Both the position numbers and the translations under genes were made by a program. The notes below the pieces were generated by a model. That model was not told the origin of the DNA. It was given only the letters and a program-made list of their open reading frames with translations, and did no database searches. 64,000 nt of DNA from Sabellastarte sp. h YS-2021 (taxonomy: Eukaryota; Annelida; Polychaeta; Sabellida; Sabellidae), in the NCBI GenBank assembly GCA_964017235.1, contig OZ024934.1, forward strand, positions 82,178,706 to 82,242,705, read 5' to 3'. Below are positions 55,884-64,000 of this stretch, piece by piece (within the stretch, counting starts at the first letter, position 1; each line of letters starts with the position of its first letter).

Positions 55884-56020
55884 TAGTTGTTTGCCTTAAG
55901 TCAGCAGTTTACAGTGCACAAATTTTACCAACAGTATGTACAGGCATGTCCTCCAACTACCCATCACAATATAGCCAATAAGTTACAGAACCTGATGAAA
56001 AATAGTTTAATAAATAAAAT
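55884..56020. repeat. SINE family A tail embedded in the array unit
   Basis: The stretch gctagttgtttgccttaagt, cagcagtttacag, accaacagtatgtacaggc and actacccatcacaatatagc corresponds to the body of the SINEs at 850-1080 and 16270-16496. The tRNA-like head is absent. The same segment recurs in later units (for example 58343-58480, 62730-62860), missing only from shortened ones. Confidence 0.65.
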
Positions 56021-56093
56021 AATTATGTCAGATATAATTCATGCTTTTTAACTCAACTAATTTTACATGGTGGTTTAAAATGTTGTACAGTAA

Positions 56094-56214
56094 GTCAGGT
56101 TGACCGAGTGGTCTAAGGCGCCAGACTCAAGAGCATTACCTTGCGTCAGTATTTTGATCTAATGAGGTTTCTGGTCCACGAATGTGGGCGTGGGTTCAAA
56201 TCCCACACCTGACA
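56094..56214 (+). tRNA. tRNA-Leu(CAA), intron-containing
   Basis: Exon 1 (38 nt) runs from gtcaggt to gactcaag with the CAA anticodon. A 37-nt intron follows, and exon 2 (46 nt) starts ttctggtccac and ends acctgaca. The acceptor gtcaggt pairs fully with acctgac, the discriminator is A, a long class II variable arm is present (ccac-gaat-gtgg), and the T arm is gtgggttcaaatcccac. TTTT follows within 12 bases. In this copy position 10 is A instead of G, breaking one D-stem pair, and the intron has three changes. Confidence 0.85.
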
Positions 56215-56322
56215 AATAATTTTGGATTACCTAATTCAATATGTTCAGTTCTTTAACATGTATTTCCAGAAAAAAAGGTTAGGTTGGTTTTTGTGAGGGA
56301 GAAAATGACAAAGGAAAAAGAG

Positions 56323-56413
56323 TCCTGTGAGACAGAATTGAACTGCCGACCTAAGGATATCTGCTTCTCAAACAACCTACAGTCCTCCGCTCTATCAACT
56401 GAGCTGTCACAGG
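56323..56413 (-). tRNA. tRNA-Tyr(GTA), intron-containing, variant
   Basis: Compared with the consensus, U8 is C, one D-loop G is A, the T loop reads ttcaatt, and the first intron base is changed. U8 is nearly invariant in tRNAs, so this copy may not fold or function fully. Confidence 0.7.
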
Positions 56414-56582
56414 ATTGTTATGGTGGCTATAGATATATTTCTAAGTGTGGAAAGATATATTCACTCGGGCTAAACTTACAACACAAGTCTCAATGATTCA
56501 GTGAATCAGTATTCATGACTGAGATGATGTTCTTTCAACAGCAGTCATCCCAGTAACCCTGAAAATGACAAAGGAAAAAGAG

Positions 56583-56673
56583 TCCTGCGAGACAGAGTTG
56601 AACTGCCGACCTAAGGATATCTGCTTCTCAAACAAGCTACAGTCCTCCGCTCTACCAACTGAGCCATCACAGG
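56583..56673 (-). tRNA. tRNA-Tyr(GTA), intron-containing, in a Leu-less partial unit
   Basis: The preceding sequence jumps from gtaaccctg straight to aaaatgacaaagg, skipping the spacer and the Leu gene. Position 9 is G instead of A, and one acceptor pair becomes G-U (tcgcagg). The exons are otherwise consensus. Confidence 0.8.
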
Positions 56674-57132
56674 ATTGTTATGGTGGCTATAGATATATTT
56701 CTAAGTGTGGAAAGATATATTCACTCGGGCTAAACTTACAACAAGTCTCAATGATTCAGTGAATCAGTATTCATGACTGAGATGATGTTCTTTCAACAGC
56801 AGTCATCCAAGTAACCCTGTTATCATTGTCATTGAATTTCTAGTTTACATGGCATTGACTTTAATTGTTAATGAAATATGTGTTAACATTTAGACAATTG
56901 GCTGTAATGTATCAGAGCTGCTAGTTGCTTGCCTTAAGTCAGCAGTTTACAGTGCAAAAATTTTACCAACTGTATGTACAGGCATGCCCTCCAACTACCC
57001 ATCACTATGTAGGCAATAAGTTACAGAACCTGATGAAAAATAACTTAATAAATATAATAATTATATCAGAGATAATTCATGCTTTTTAACTCAACTAATA
57101 TTTACATGGTGGTTTAAAATATTGTACAGTAA

Positions 57133-57253
57133 GTCAGGTTGGCCGAGTGGTCTAAGGTGCCAGACTCAAGAGCTTTACCTTGCCTCAGTAATTTGATCTA
57201 ATGAGGTTTCTGGTCCACGAATGTGGGCATGGGTTCAAATCCCACACCTGACA
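57133..57253 (+). tRNA. tRNA-Leu(CAA), intron-containing
   Basis: One D-stem pair becomes G-U (ctaaggtgcc) and one variable-arm base differs (gtgggcatggg). All other exon positions match the consensus. Confidence 0.88.
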
Positions 57254-57361
57254 AAAAATTTTGGATTAGGTAATTCAATATGTTCAGTTCTTTAACATGT
57301 ATTTCCAGACAAAAATGTTAGGTTGGTTTTTGTGAGGGAGAAAAAGACAAAGGAAAAAGAG

Positions 57362-57452
57362 ACCTGTGAGACAGAGTTGAACTGCCAACCTAAGGATATC
57401 TGCTTCTCAAACAAGCTACAGTCCTCCACTCTACCAACTGAGCTATCACAGG
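57362..57452 (-). pseudogene. tRNA-Tyr(GTA), probably damaged
   Basis: The discriminator is U instead of A, and changes at the D-arm end (gagtgg) and in the segment before the T stem (aggttgg) are present. The anticodon and intron are intact. It may be a pseudogene. Confidence 0.65.
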
Positions 57453-57790
57453 ATTGTTAAGGTGGCTATAGATATATTTCTAAGTGTGGGAAGATATATT
57501 CACACGGGCTAAACTTACAACACAAGTCTCAATGATTCAGTAAATCAGTATTCATGACTGAGATGATGTTCTTTCAACAGCAGTCATCCAAGTAACCCTG
57601 TTATCATTGTCATTGAATTTCTAGTTTACATGGCATTGACTTTAATTGTTAATGAAATATGTGTTAACATTTAGACAATTGGCTGTAATGTATCAGAGCT
57701 GCTAGTTGCTTGCCTTAATTATATCAGAGACAATTCATGCTTTTTAACTCAACTAATATTTACATGGTGGTTCAAAATATTGTACAGTAA

Positions 57791-57911
57791 GTCAGGTTGG
57801 CCGAGTGGACTAAGGCCCCAGACTCAAGAGCTTTACCTTGCCTCAGTATTTTGATCTAATGAGGTTTCTGGTCCACAAATGTGGGTGTGGGTTCAAATGC
57901 CACACCTGACA
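57791..57911 (+). pseudogene. tRNA-Leu(CAA), probably damaged
   Basis: The invariant C61 is G (ttcaaatgccac), which breaks the 53-61 pair and weakens the B box. A D-loop base and position 26 also differ (ggactaaggcccc). The unit before it is shortened to 658 bases. Confidence 0.7.
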
Positions 57912-58012
57912 AATAAATTTGGATTACTTAATTCAATATATTAATTTCTTTAACATGTATTTACACACAAAAACGTTAGGTTGGTTTTTGTGAGGGAGAA
58001 AATGACGAAGAG

Positions 58013-58103
58013 TCCTGTGAGACAGTGTTGAACTGCCGACCTAAGGATATCTGCTTCTCAAACAAGCTACAGTCCTCCGCTCTACCAACTGAGCTATCAC
58101 AGG
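58013..58103 (-). tRNA. tRNA-Tyr(GTA), intron-containing
   Basis: The last T-loop base differs (ttcaaca). All stems pair and the intron is consensus. A few flanking bases are deleted before the terminator (aatgacgaagagtcc), leaving the pol III T-run shorter than elsewhere. Confidence 0.8.
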
Positions 58104-58564
58104 ATTATTACAGTGGCTATAGATATATTTTTAAGTGTGGAAAGATATATGCACTCGGGCTAAACTTACAATACAACTCTCAATGATTCAGTAAATCAGT
58201 ATTCATGACTGAGATGATGTTCTTTCAACAGCAGTAATCCAAGTACCCCTGTTATCATTGTCATTGAATTTCTAGTTTATGTGGCATTGACTTTAATTGT
58301 TAATGAAATATGTGTTAACATTTACACAATTGGCTGTATTGTATCAGAGCTGACAGATGCTTGCCTTAAGTCAGCAGTTTACAGTGCACAAATTTTACCA
58401 ACTGTATGTACAGGCATGTCCTCCAACTACCCATCACAATATAGCCAATAAGTTACAGAACCTGATGAAAAATAACTTAATAACTATAATAATTATATCA
58501 GAGATAATTAATGCTTTTTAACTCAACTAATATTTACATGGTGGTTTAAAATATTGTACAGTAA

Positions 58565-58685
58565 GTCAGGTTGGCCAAGTGGTCTAAGGCGCCAGACTCA
58601 AGAGCTTTACCTTGCCTCAGAAATTTCATCTAATGAGGTTTCTGGTCCATGAATGTGGGTGGGGATTCAAATCCCACACCTGACA
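58565..58685 (+). tRNA. tRNA-Leu(CAA), variant
   Basis: The D arm reads ggccaagtgg, and the T stem reads ggggattcaaatccc, so the 53-61 pair becomes A-C. Function is doubtful although the anticodon and intron are normal. Confidence 0.65.
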
Positions 58686-58793
58686 AATAATTTTGGATTA
58701 CCTAATTCAACAAATTCAGTTCTTTAACGTGTATTTACAGACAGAAACGCTAGATTGGTTTTTGTGAGAGAGAAAATGACAAAGGAAAAAGAG

Positions 58794-58884
58794 TCCTGTG
58801 AGACAGAGTTGAACTGCCGACCTAAGGATATCTGCTTCTCAAACAAGCTACAGTCCTCCGCTCTACCAACTGAGATATCACAGG
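58794..58884 (-). tRNA. tRNA-Tyr(GTA), variant
   Basis: G10 is T (gatatctcag), breaking a D-stem pair inside the A box. Everything else matches the consensus. Confidence 0.7.
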
Positions 58885-59345
58885 ATTGTTATGGTGGCTA
58901 TAGATATATTTCTAAATGTGGAAAGATATATTCACTTGGGCTCAACTTACAACACAAGTCTCAATGATTCAGTAAATCAGTATTCATGATTGAGATGATG
59001 TTCTTTCAACAGCAGTCATCCAAGTACCCCTGGTATCATTGTCATTGTATTATTAATTTACATGGCATTGAGTTTAATTGTTAATGAAATATGTGTTAAC
59101 ATTTACACAATTGGCTGTATTGCATCAGAGCTGCTAGTTGCTTGCCTTAATTCAGCAGTTTACAGTGCACAAATGTTACCAACTGTATGAACAGGCATGT
59201 CCTCCAACTACCCATCACAAAATAGCCAATAAGTTACAGAACCTGATGAAAAATAACTTAATAAATATAATAATTATATCACAGATAATTCATGCTTTTT
59301 AACTCAACTACTATTTACATGGTGGTTTAAAATATTGTACAATAA

Positions 59346-59466
59346 GTCAGGTTGGCCAAGTGGTCTAAGCCGCCAGAATCAAGAACTTTACCTTGCCTCA
59401 GAAATTTGATCTAATGCGGTTTCTGGTCCACGAATGTGGGTGTGGGTTCAAATCCCACACCTGACA
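59346..59466 (+). pseudogene. tRNA-Leu(CAA), probably damaged
   Basis: The D-stem 3' strand is changed (taagccgcc), position 32 is A (gaatcaag), and the D arm has the ggccaag variant. Several intron bases differ too. Confidence 0.7.
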
Positions 59467-59574
59467 AATAATTTTGGATTACCTAATTCAATATATTCAG
59501 TTCTTTAATGTGTATTTACAGACAAAAACGTTAGGTTGGTTTTTGTGAGGGAGAAAATGACAAAGGAAAAAGAA

Positions 59575-59665
59575 TCCTGTGAGACAGAGTTGAACTGCCG
59601 ATCCAAGGATATCTGCTTCTCAAACAAGCTACAGTCTTCCGCTTTACCAACTGAGCTATCACAGG
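59575..59665 (-). pseudogene. tRNA-Tyr(GTA), probably damaged
   Basis: Changes occur in the D stem (taaagc), the anticodon stem (gaaga, leaving a mismatch) and the variable region (ttggatc). The acceptor stem is intact. Confidence 0.65.
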
Positions 59666-59832
59666 AATGTTATGGAGGCTATAGATATATTTCTAAGTAT
59701 GGAAAGATAGATTCACTCGTGCTAAACTTACAAGTCTCAATGATTCAGTAAATCAGTATTCATGACTGAGATGATGTTCTTTCAACAGCAGTCATCCAAG
59801 TAACCCTGGTGGTTTAAAATGTTGTACAGTAA

Positions 59833-59953
59833 GTCAGGTTGGTCGAGTGGTCTAAGGTGCCAGACTCAAGAGCTTTACCTTGCCTCAGTAATTTGATCTA
59901 ATAAGGTTTCTGGTCCACGAATGTGGGCGTGGGTTCAAATCCCACACCTGACA
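59833..59953 (+). tRNA. tRNA-Leu(CAA), intron-containing, in the shortest unit
   Basis: Two D-stem pairs become G-U (ggtcgag, aaggtgcc). The unit before it is only 487 bases because the spacer jumps from gtaaccctg to gtggtttaaaat, removing the SINE-tail part. Confidence 0.83.
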
Positions 59954-60064
59954 AATAATTTTGGATTACCTAATTCAATATATTCAGTTCTTTAACATGT
60001 ATTTACAGACAAAAAACGTTAGGTTGGTTTTTTTGAGGGAGAAAATGACAAAGGAAAAAAAGAG

Positions 60065-60155
60065 TCCTGCGAGACAGAGTTGAACTGCCGACCTAAGGAT
60101 ATCTGCTTCTCAAACAAGCTACAGTCCTCTGCTCTACCAACTGAGCTATAACAGG
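60065..60155 (-). pseudogene. tRNA-Tyr(GTA), acceptor stem damaged
   Basis: The 5' acceptor reads cctgtta while the 3' strand reads tcgcagg, leaving a T-C mismatch and a wobble. Position 26 is A. It is probably not functional. Confidence 0.65.
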
Positions 60156-60616
60156 TTTGTTATGGTGGCTATAGATATATTTCTAAGTATGGAAAGATAT
60201 ATTCACTTGGGTTAAATTTATAACACAAGTCTCAATGATTCAGTAAATCAGTATTCATGATTAAGATGATGTTCTTTCAACAGCAGTCATCCAAGTACCC
60301 CTGGTATCATTGTCATTGAATTTCTAGTTTACATGGCATTGACTTTAATTGTTAGTGAAATATGTGTTAACATTTACACAATTGGCTGTATTGTATCAGA
60401 GCTGCCAGTTGCTTGCCTTAAGTCAGCAGTTTACAGTGCACAAATTTTACCAACTGTATGTACAGGCATGCCCTCCAACAGCCCATCACTATATAGGCAA
60501 TAAGTTACAGAACCTGATGAAAAATAACTTAATAATTATAATAATTATATCAGAGATAATTCACGCTTTTTAACTCAACTAATATTTACATGGTGGTTTA
60601 AAATATTGTACAGTAA

Positions 60617-60737
60617 GTCAGGTTGGCCGAGTGGTCTAAGGCGCCAGACTCAAGAGCTTTACCTTGCCTCAGTAATTTGATCTAATAAGGTTTCTGGTCC
60701 ACGAATGTGGGCGTGGGTTCAAATCCCACACCTGACA
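60617..60737 (+). tRNA. tRNA-Leu(CAA), intron-containing, consensus exons
   Basis: All exon positions match the majority sequence. The intron has ctaataagg where most copies have ctaatgagg. Confidence 0.93.
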
Positions 60738-60845
60738 AATAATTTTGGATTACCTAATTCAATATGTTCAGTTCTTTAACATGTATTTCCAGACAAAAAC
60801 CCTAGGTTGGTTTTTGTGAGGGAGAAAATGACAAAGGAAAAAGAG

Positions 60846-60936
60846 TCCTGTGAGACAGAGTTGAACTGCCGACCTAAGGATATCTGCTTCTCAAACAAGC
60901 TACAGTCCTCCGCTCTACCAACTGAGCTATCACAGG
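60846..60936 (-). tRNA. tRNA-Tyr(GTA), intron-containing, consensus
   Basis: Exons and the 18-nt intron match the majority sequence throughout. Confidence 0.93.
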
Positions 60937-61391
60937 ATTGTTATGGTGGCTATAGATATATTTCTAAGTGTGGAAAGATATATTCACTCGGGCTAAACTT
61001 ACAACACAAGTCTCAATGATTCAGTGAATCAGTATTCATGACTGAGATGATGTTCATTCAAGAGCAGTCATCCAAGTAACCCTGTTATCATTGAATTTCT
61101 AGTTTACATGGCATTGACTTTAATTGTTAATGAAATATGTGTTAACATTTACACAATTGGCTGTATTGTATCAGAGCTGCTACTTGCTTGCCTTAAGTCA
61201 GCAGTTTTCAGTGCACAAATTTTACCAACTGTATGTACAGGCATGTCCTCCAACTACCCATCACAATATAGCCAATAAGTTACAGAACCTGATGAAAAAT
61301 AACTTAATAAATATAATAATTATATCAGAGATAATTCATGCTTTTTAACTCAACTAATATTTACATGGTGGTTTAAAATATTGTACAGTAA

Positions 61392-61512
61392 GTCAGGTTG
61401 GCCGAGTGGTCTAAGGTGCCAGACTCAAGAGCTTTACCTTGCCTCAGTAATTTGATCTAATGAGGCTTCTGGTCCACGAATGTGGGTGTGGGTTCAAATC
61501 CCACACCTGACA
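61392..61512 (+). tRNA. tRNA-Leu(CAA), intron-containing
   Basis: One D-stem G-U pair (aaggtgcc) and a variable-arm change (gtgggtgtggg) are present. The last intron base is C. Confidence 0.9.
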
Positions 61513-61620
61513 AATAATTTTGGATTAGGTAATTCAATATGTTCAGTTCTTTAACATGTATTTCCAGACAAAAACGTTAGGTTGGTTTTTGTGAGGGAGA
61601 AAATGACAAAGGAAAAAGAG

Positions 61621-61711
61621 TCCTGTGAGACAGAGTTGAACTGCCGACCTAAGGATATCTGCTTCTCAAACAAGCTACAGTCCTCCGCTCTACCAACTGA
61701 GCTATCACAGG
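61621..61711 (-). tRNA. tRNA-Tyr(GTA), intron-containing, consensus
   Basis: It is identical in exons and intron to the copy at 60846-60936. Confidence 0.93.
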
Positions 61712-62172
61712 ATTGTTATGGTGGCTATAGATATATTTCTAAGTGTGGAAAGATATATTCACTCGGGCTAAACTTACAACACAAGTCTCAATGATTCAGT
61801 GAATCAGTATTCATGACTGAGATAATGTTCATTCAACAGCAGTCATCCAAGTAACCCTGTTATCATTGTCATTGAATTTCTAGTTTACATGGCATTGACT
61901 TTAATTGTTAATGAAATATGTGTTAACATTTACACAATTGGCTGTATTGTATCAGAGCTGCTAGTTGCTTGCCTTAAGTCAGCAGTTTTCAGTGCACAAA
62001 TTTTACCAACTGTATGTACAGGCATGTCCTCCAACTACCCATCACAATATAGCCAATAAGTTACAGAACCTTATGAAAAATAACTTAATAAATATAATAA
62101 TTATATCAGAGATAATTCATGCTTTTTAACTCAACTAATATTTACATGGTGGTTTAAAATATTGTACAGTAA

Positions 62173-62293
62173 GTCAGGTTGGCCGAGTGGTCTAAGGCGC
62201 CAGACTCAAGAGCTTTACCTTGCCTCAGTAATTTGATCTAATGAGGTTTCTGGTCCATGAATGTGGGCGTGGGTTCAAATCCCACACCTGACA
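62173..62293 (+). tRNA. tRNA-Leu(CAA), intron-containing
   Basis: Consensus except for one variable-arm loop-side base (ccatgaatgtggg), which leaves a mismatch in that arm only. Confidence 0.92.
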
Positions 62294-62401
62294 AATAATT
62301 TTGGATTACCTAATTCAATATGTTCAGTTCTTTAACATGTATTTCCAGACAAAAACTTTAGGTTGGTTTTTGTGAGGGAGAAAATGACAAAGGAAAAAGA
62401 G

Positions 62402-62492
62402 TCCTGTGAGACAGAGTTGAACTGCCGACCTAAGGATATCTGCTTCTCAAACAAGCTACAGTCCTCCGCTCTACCAACTGAGCTATCACAGG
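62402..62492 (-). tRNA. tRNA-Tyr(GTA), intron-containing, consensus
   Basis: It is identical in exons and intron to the two preceding Tyr copies. Confidence 0.93.
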
Positions 62493-62953
62493 ATTGTTAT
62501 GGTGGCTATAGATATATTTCTAAGTGTGGAAAGATATAATCACTCGGGCTAAACTTACAACACAAGTCTCAATGATTCAGTGAATCAGTATTCATGACTG
62601 AGATAATGTTCATTCAACAGCAGTCATCCAAGTAACCCTGTTATCATTGTCATTGAATTTCTAGTTTACATGGCATTGACTTTAATTGTTAATGAAATAT
62701 GTGTTAACATTTACACAATTGGCTGTATTGTATCAGAGCTGCTAGTTGCTTGCCTTAAGTCAGCAGTTTTCAGTGCACAAATTTTACCAACTGTATGTAC
62801 AGGCATGTCCTCCAACTACCCATCACAATATAGCCAATAAGTTACAGAACCTTATGAAAAATAACTTAATAAATATAATAATTATATCAGAGATAATTCA
62901 TGCTTTTTAACTCAACTAATATTTACATGGTGGTTTAAAATATTGTACAGTAA

Positions 62954-63074
62954 GTCAGGTTGGCCGAGTGGTCTAAGGCGCCAGACTCAAGAGCTTTACC
63001 TTGCCTCAGTAATTTGATCTAATGAGGTTTCTGGTCCAGGAATGTGGGTGTGGGTTCAAATCCCACACCTGACA
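62954..63074 (+). tRNA. tRNA-Leu(CAA), intron-containing
   Basis: Variable-arm differences only (ccaggaatgtgggtgtggg). The downstream T-run is extended by a local change (ctaattttttatg). Confidence 0.92.
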
Positions 63075-63182
63075 AATAATTTTGGATTACCTAATTTTTT
63101 ATGTTCAGTTCTTTAACATGTATTTCCAGACAAAAACCTTAGGTTGGTTTTTGTGAGGGAGAAAATGACAAAGGAAAAAGAG

Positions 63183-63273
63183 TCCTGTGAGACAGAGTTG
63201 AACTGCCGACCTAAGGATATCTGCTTCTCAAACAAGCTACAGTCCTCCGCTCTACCAACTGAGCTATCACATG
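63183..63273 (-). tRNA. tRNA-Tyr(GTA), one acceptor mismatch
   Basis: The second base of the acceptor is A (catgtga), giving an A-G mismatch with the 3' strand. The rest is consensus. Confidence 0.8.
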
Positions 63274-63734
63274 ATTGTTATGGTGGCTATAGATATATTT
63301 CTAAGTGTGGAAAGATATATTCACTCGGGCTAAACTTACAACACAAGTCTCAATGATTCAGTGAATCAGTATTCATGACTGAGATGATGTTCATTCAACA
63401 GCAGTCATCCAAGTAACCCTGTTATCATTGTCATTGAATTTCTAGTTTACATGGCATTGACTTTAATTGTTAATGAAATATGTGTTAACATTTACACAAT
63501 TGGCTGTATTGTATCAGAGCTGCTAGTTGCTTGCCTTAAGTCAGCACTTTTCAGTGCACAAATTTTACCAACTGTATGTACAGGCATGTCCTCCAACTAC
63601 CCATCACAATATAGCCAATAAGTTACAGAACCTGATGAAAAATAACTTAATAAATATAATAATTATATCAGAGATAATTCATGCTTTTTAACTCAACTAA
63701 TATTTACATGGTGGTTTAAAATATTGTACAGTAA

Positions 63735-63855
63735 GTCAGGTTGGCCGAGTGGTCTAAGGCGCCAGACTCAATAGCTTTACCTTGCCTCAGTAATTTGATC
63801 TAATGAGGTTTCTGGTCCACGAATGTGGGTATGGGTTCAAATCCCACACCTGACA
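63735..63855 (+). tRNA. tRNA-Leu(CAA), variant at position 37
   Basis: The base after the anticodon is T instead of G (actcaatagc). Position 37 is almost always a purine, so decoding or splicing could be affected. Other exon positions are consensus apart from the variable arm. Confidence 0.82.
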
Positions 63856-63963
63856 AATAATTTTGGATTAGGTAATTCAATATGTTCAGTTCTTTAACAT
63901 GTATTTCCAGACAAAAACGTTAGGTTGGTTTTTGTGAGGGAGAAAAAGACAAAGGAAAAAGAG

Positions 63964-64000
63964 TCCTGTGAAACAGAGTTGAACTGCCGACCTAAGGATA
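63964..64000 (-). tRNA. tRNA-Tyr(GTA), 3' part, cut by the window end
   Basis: Only exon 2 is visible (from the discriminator to tatcc). One T-stem pair is G-U (ctgtttcacagg). It shows that the array continues beyond the window. Confidence 0.8.

Larger units (their letters stand above)
55341..63999. repeat. Tandem array of about 780-bp units carrying tRNA-Leu(CAA) and tRNA-Tyr(GTA)
   Basis: Leu starts are at 56094, 57133, 57791, 58565, 59346, 59833, 60617, 61392, 62173, 62954 and 63735. The modal spacing is 781 bases. Exceptions are a 1,039-base step (one extra Tyr without Leu), 658 and 487 (internal deletions). In each unit Leu is on + and Tyr on -, with 3' ends facing across a spacer of about 108 bases. 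A longer spacer of about 580 bases separates divergent 5' ends and contains an old SINE tail. The array runs past the window end. Frames of about 70 residues that recur here are shadows of the Tyr genes. Confidence 0.95.

Noticed and set aside
60349-61348. Frames of 74 residues in the array spacers
   Set aside because: They lie in the SINE-derived spacer, have no ATG context or domain, and shift or vanish in other units.
56284-63356. Recurrent plus-strand frames of about 70 residues in the array (MVFVREKMTKEKES...)
   Set aside because: They overlap the minus-strand tRNA-Tyr genes in each unit and recur only because the unit recurs. No coding evidence exists beyond that.
1-64000. CRISPR arrays, operons or prokaryotic features
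   Set aside because: Intron-containing genes, SINEs and intron-containing nuclear tRNA genes show animal nuclear DNA; the tandem repeats lack spacer-repeat structure.

Overview
The window is animal nuclear DNA, most likely from a mollusc or another lophotrochozoan. It is AT-rich, its genes are split by GT-AG introns, and it is dense in tRNA-derived SINEs, hAT-type miniature elements, LINE, Ty3/gypsy and DIRS retroelement remnants, and tandem-repeat elements. The mollusc assignment is inference from the repeat style; no species can be named from this sequence alone.

Layout. (1) 463-4003 (+): the last five coding exons, all phase 0, of an unrecognised protein with CDK-type phosphosites. (2) 4004-13843: a long gene-free stretch holding two hAT-like elements with perfect 8-bp target duplications, a roughly 140-bp tandem-repeat element and two DIRS remnants that keep only the internal complementary region and one terminal repeat. 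(3) 13844-15139 (+): a complete, intronless F-box protein with F-box, SMI1/KNR4-like and ApaG domains (FBXO3). (4) 16030-20646 (-) and 33170-44943 (-): two tandem paralogous two-pore-domain potassium channel genes, each with six coding exons and identical intron phases. The space between and inside them holds a LINE nested in an LTR-element remnant, a 5S-rRNA-derived SINE, TIR elements, and a 48-bp minisatellite with dimeric order. (5) 46540-47455: a palindromic TIR element and a partial second copy in tandem. (6) 49183-54900 (-): a nearly full-length but inactivated DIRS-like tyrosine-recombinase retrotransposon with inverted terminal repeats and a diagnostic internal complementary region, inserted in a degenerate minisatellite. 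(7) About 55340-64000, running off the end: a tandem array of about 780-bp units, each holding an intron-containing tRNA-Leu(CAA) on + and an intron-containing tRNA-Tyr(GTA) on -, convergent.

The striking feature is the tRNA array: 12 Leu and 13 Tyr copies, plus a decayed Tyr-like relic on the far side of the DIRS element. The left edge is eroded and the right end nearly uniform, and every complete unit carries the same fossil SINE tail. The two K2P genes probably arose by local duplication and would encode membrane leak-channel subunits. The other genes share no evident pathway.

All positions of splice sites and repeats were read by eye; homology statements rest on recognised motifs, not on database searches.
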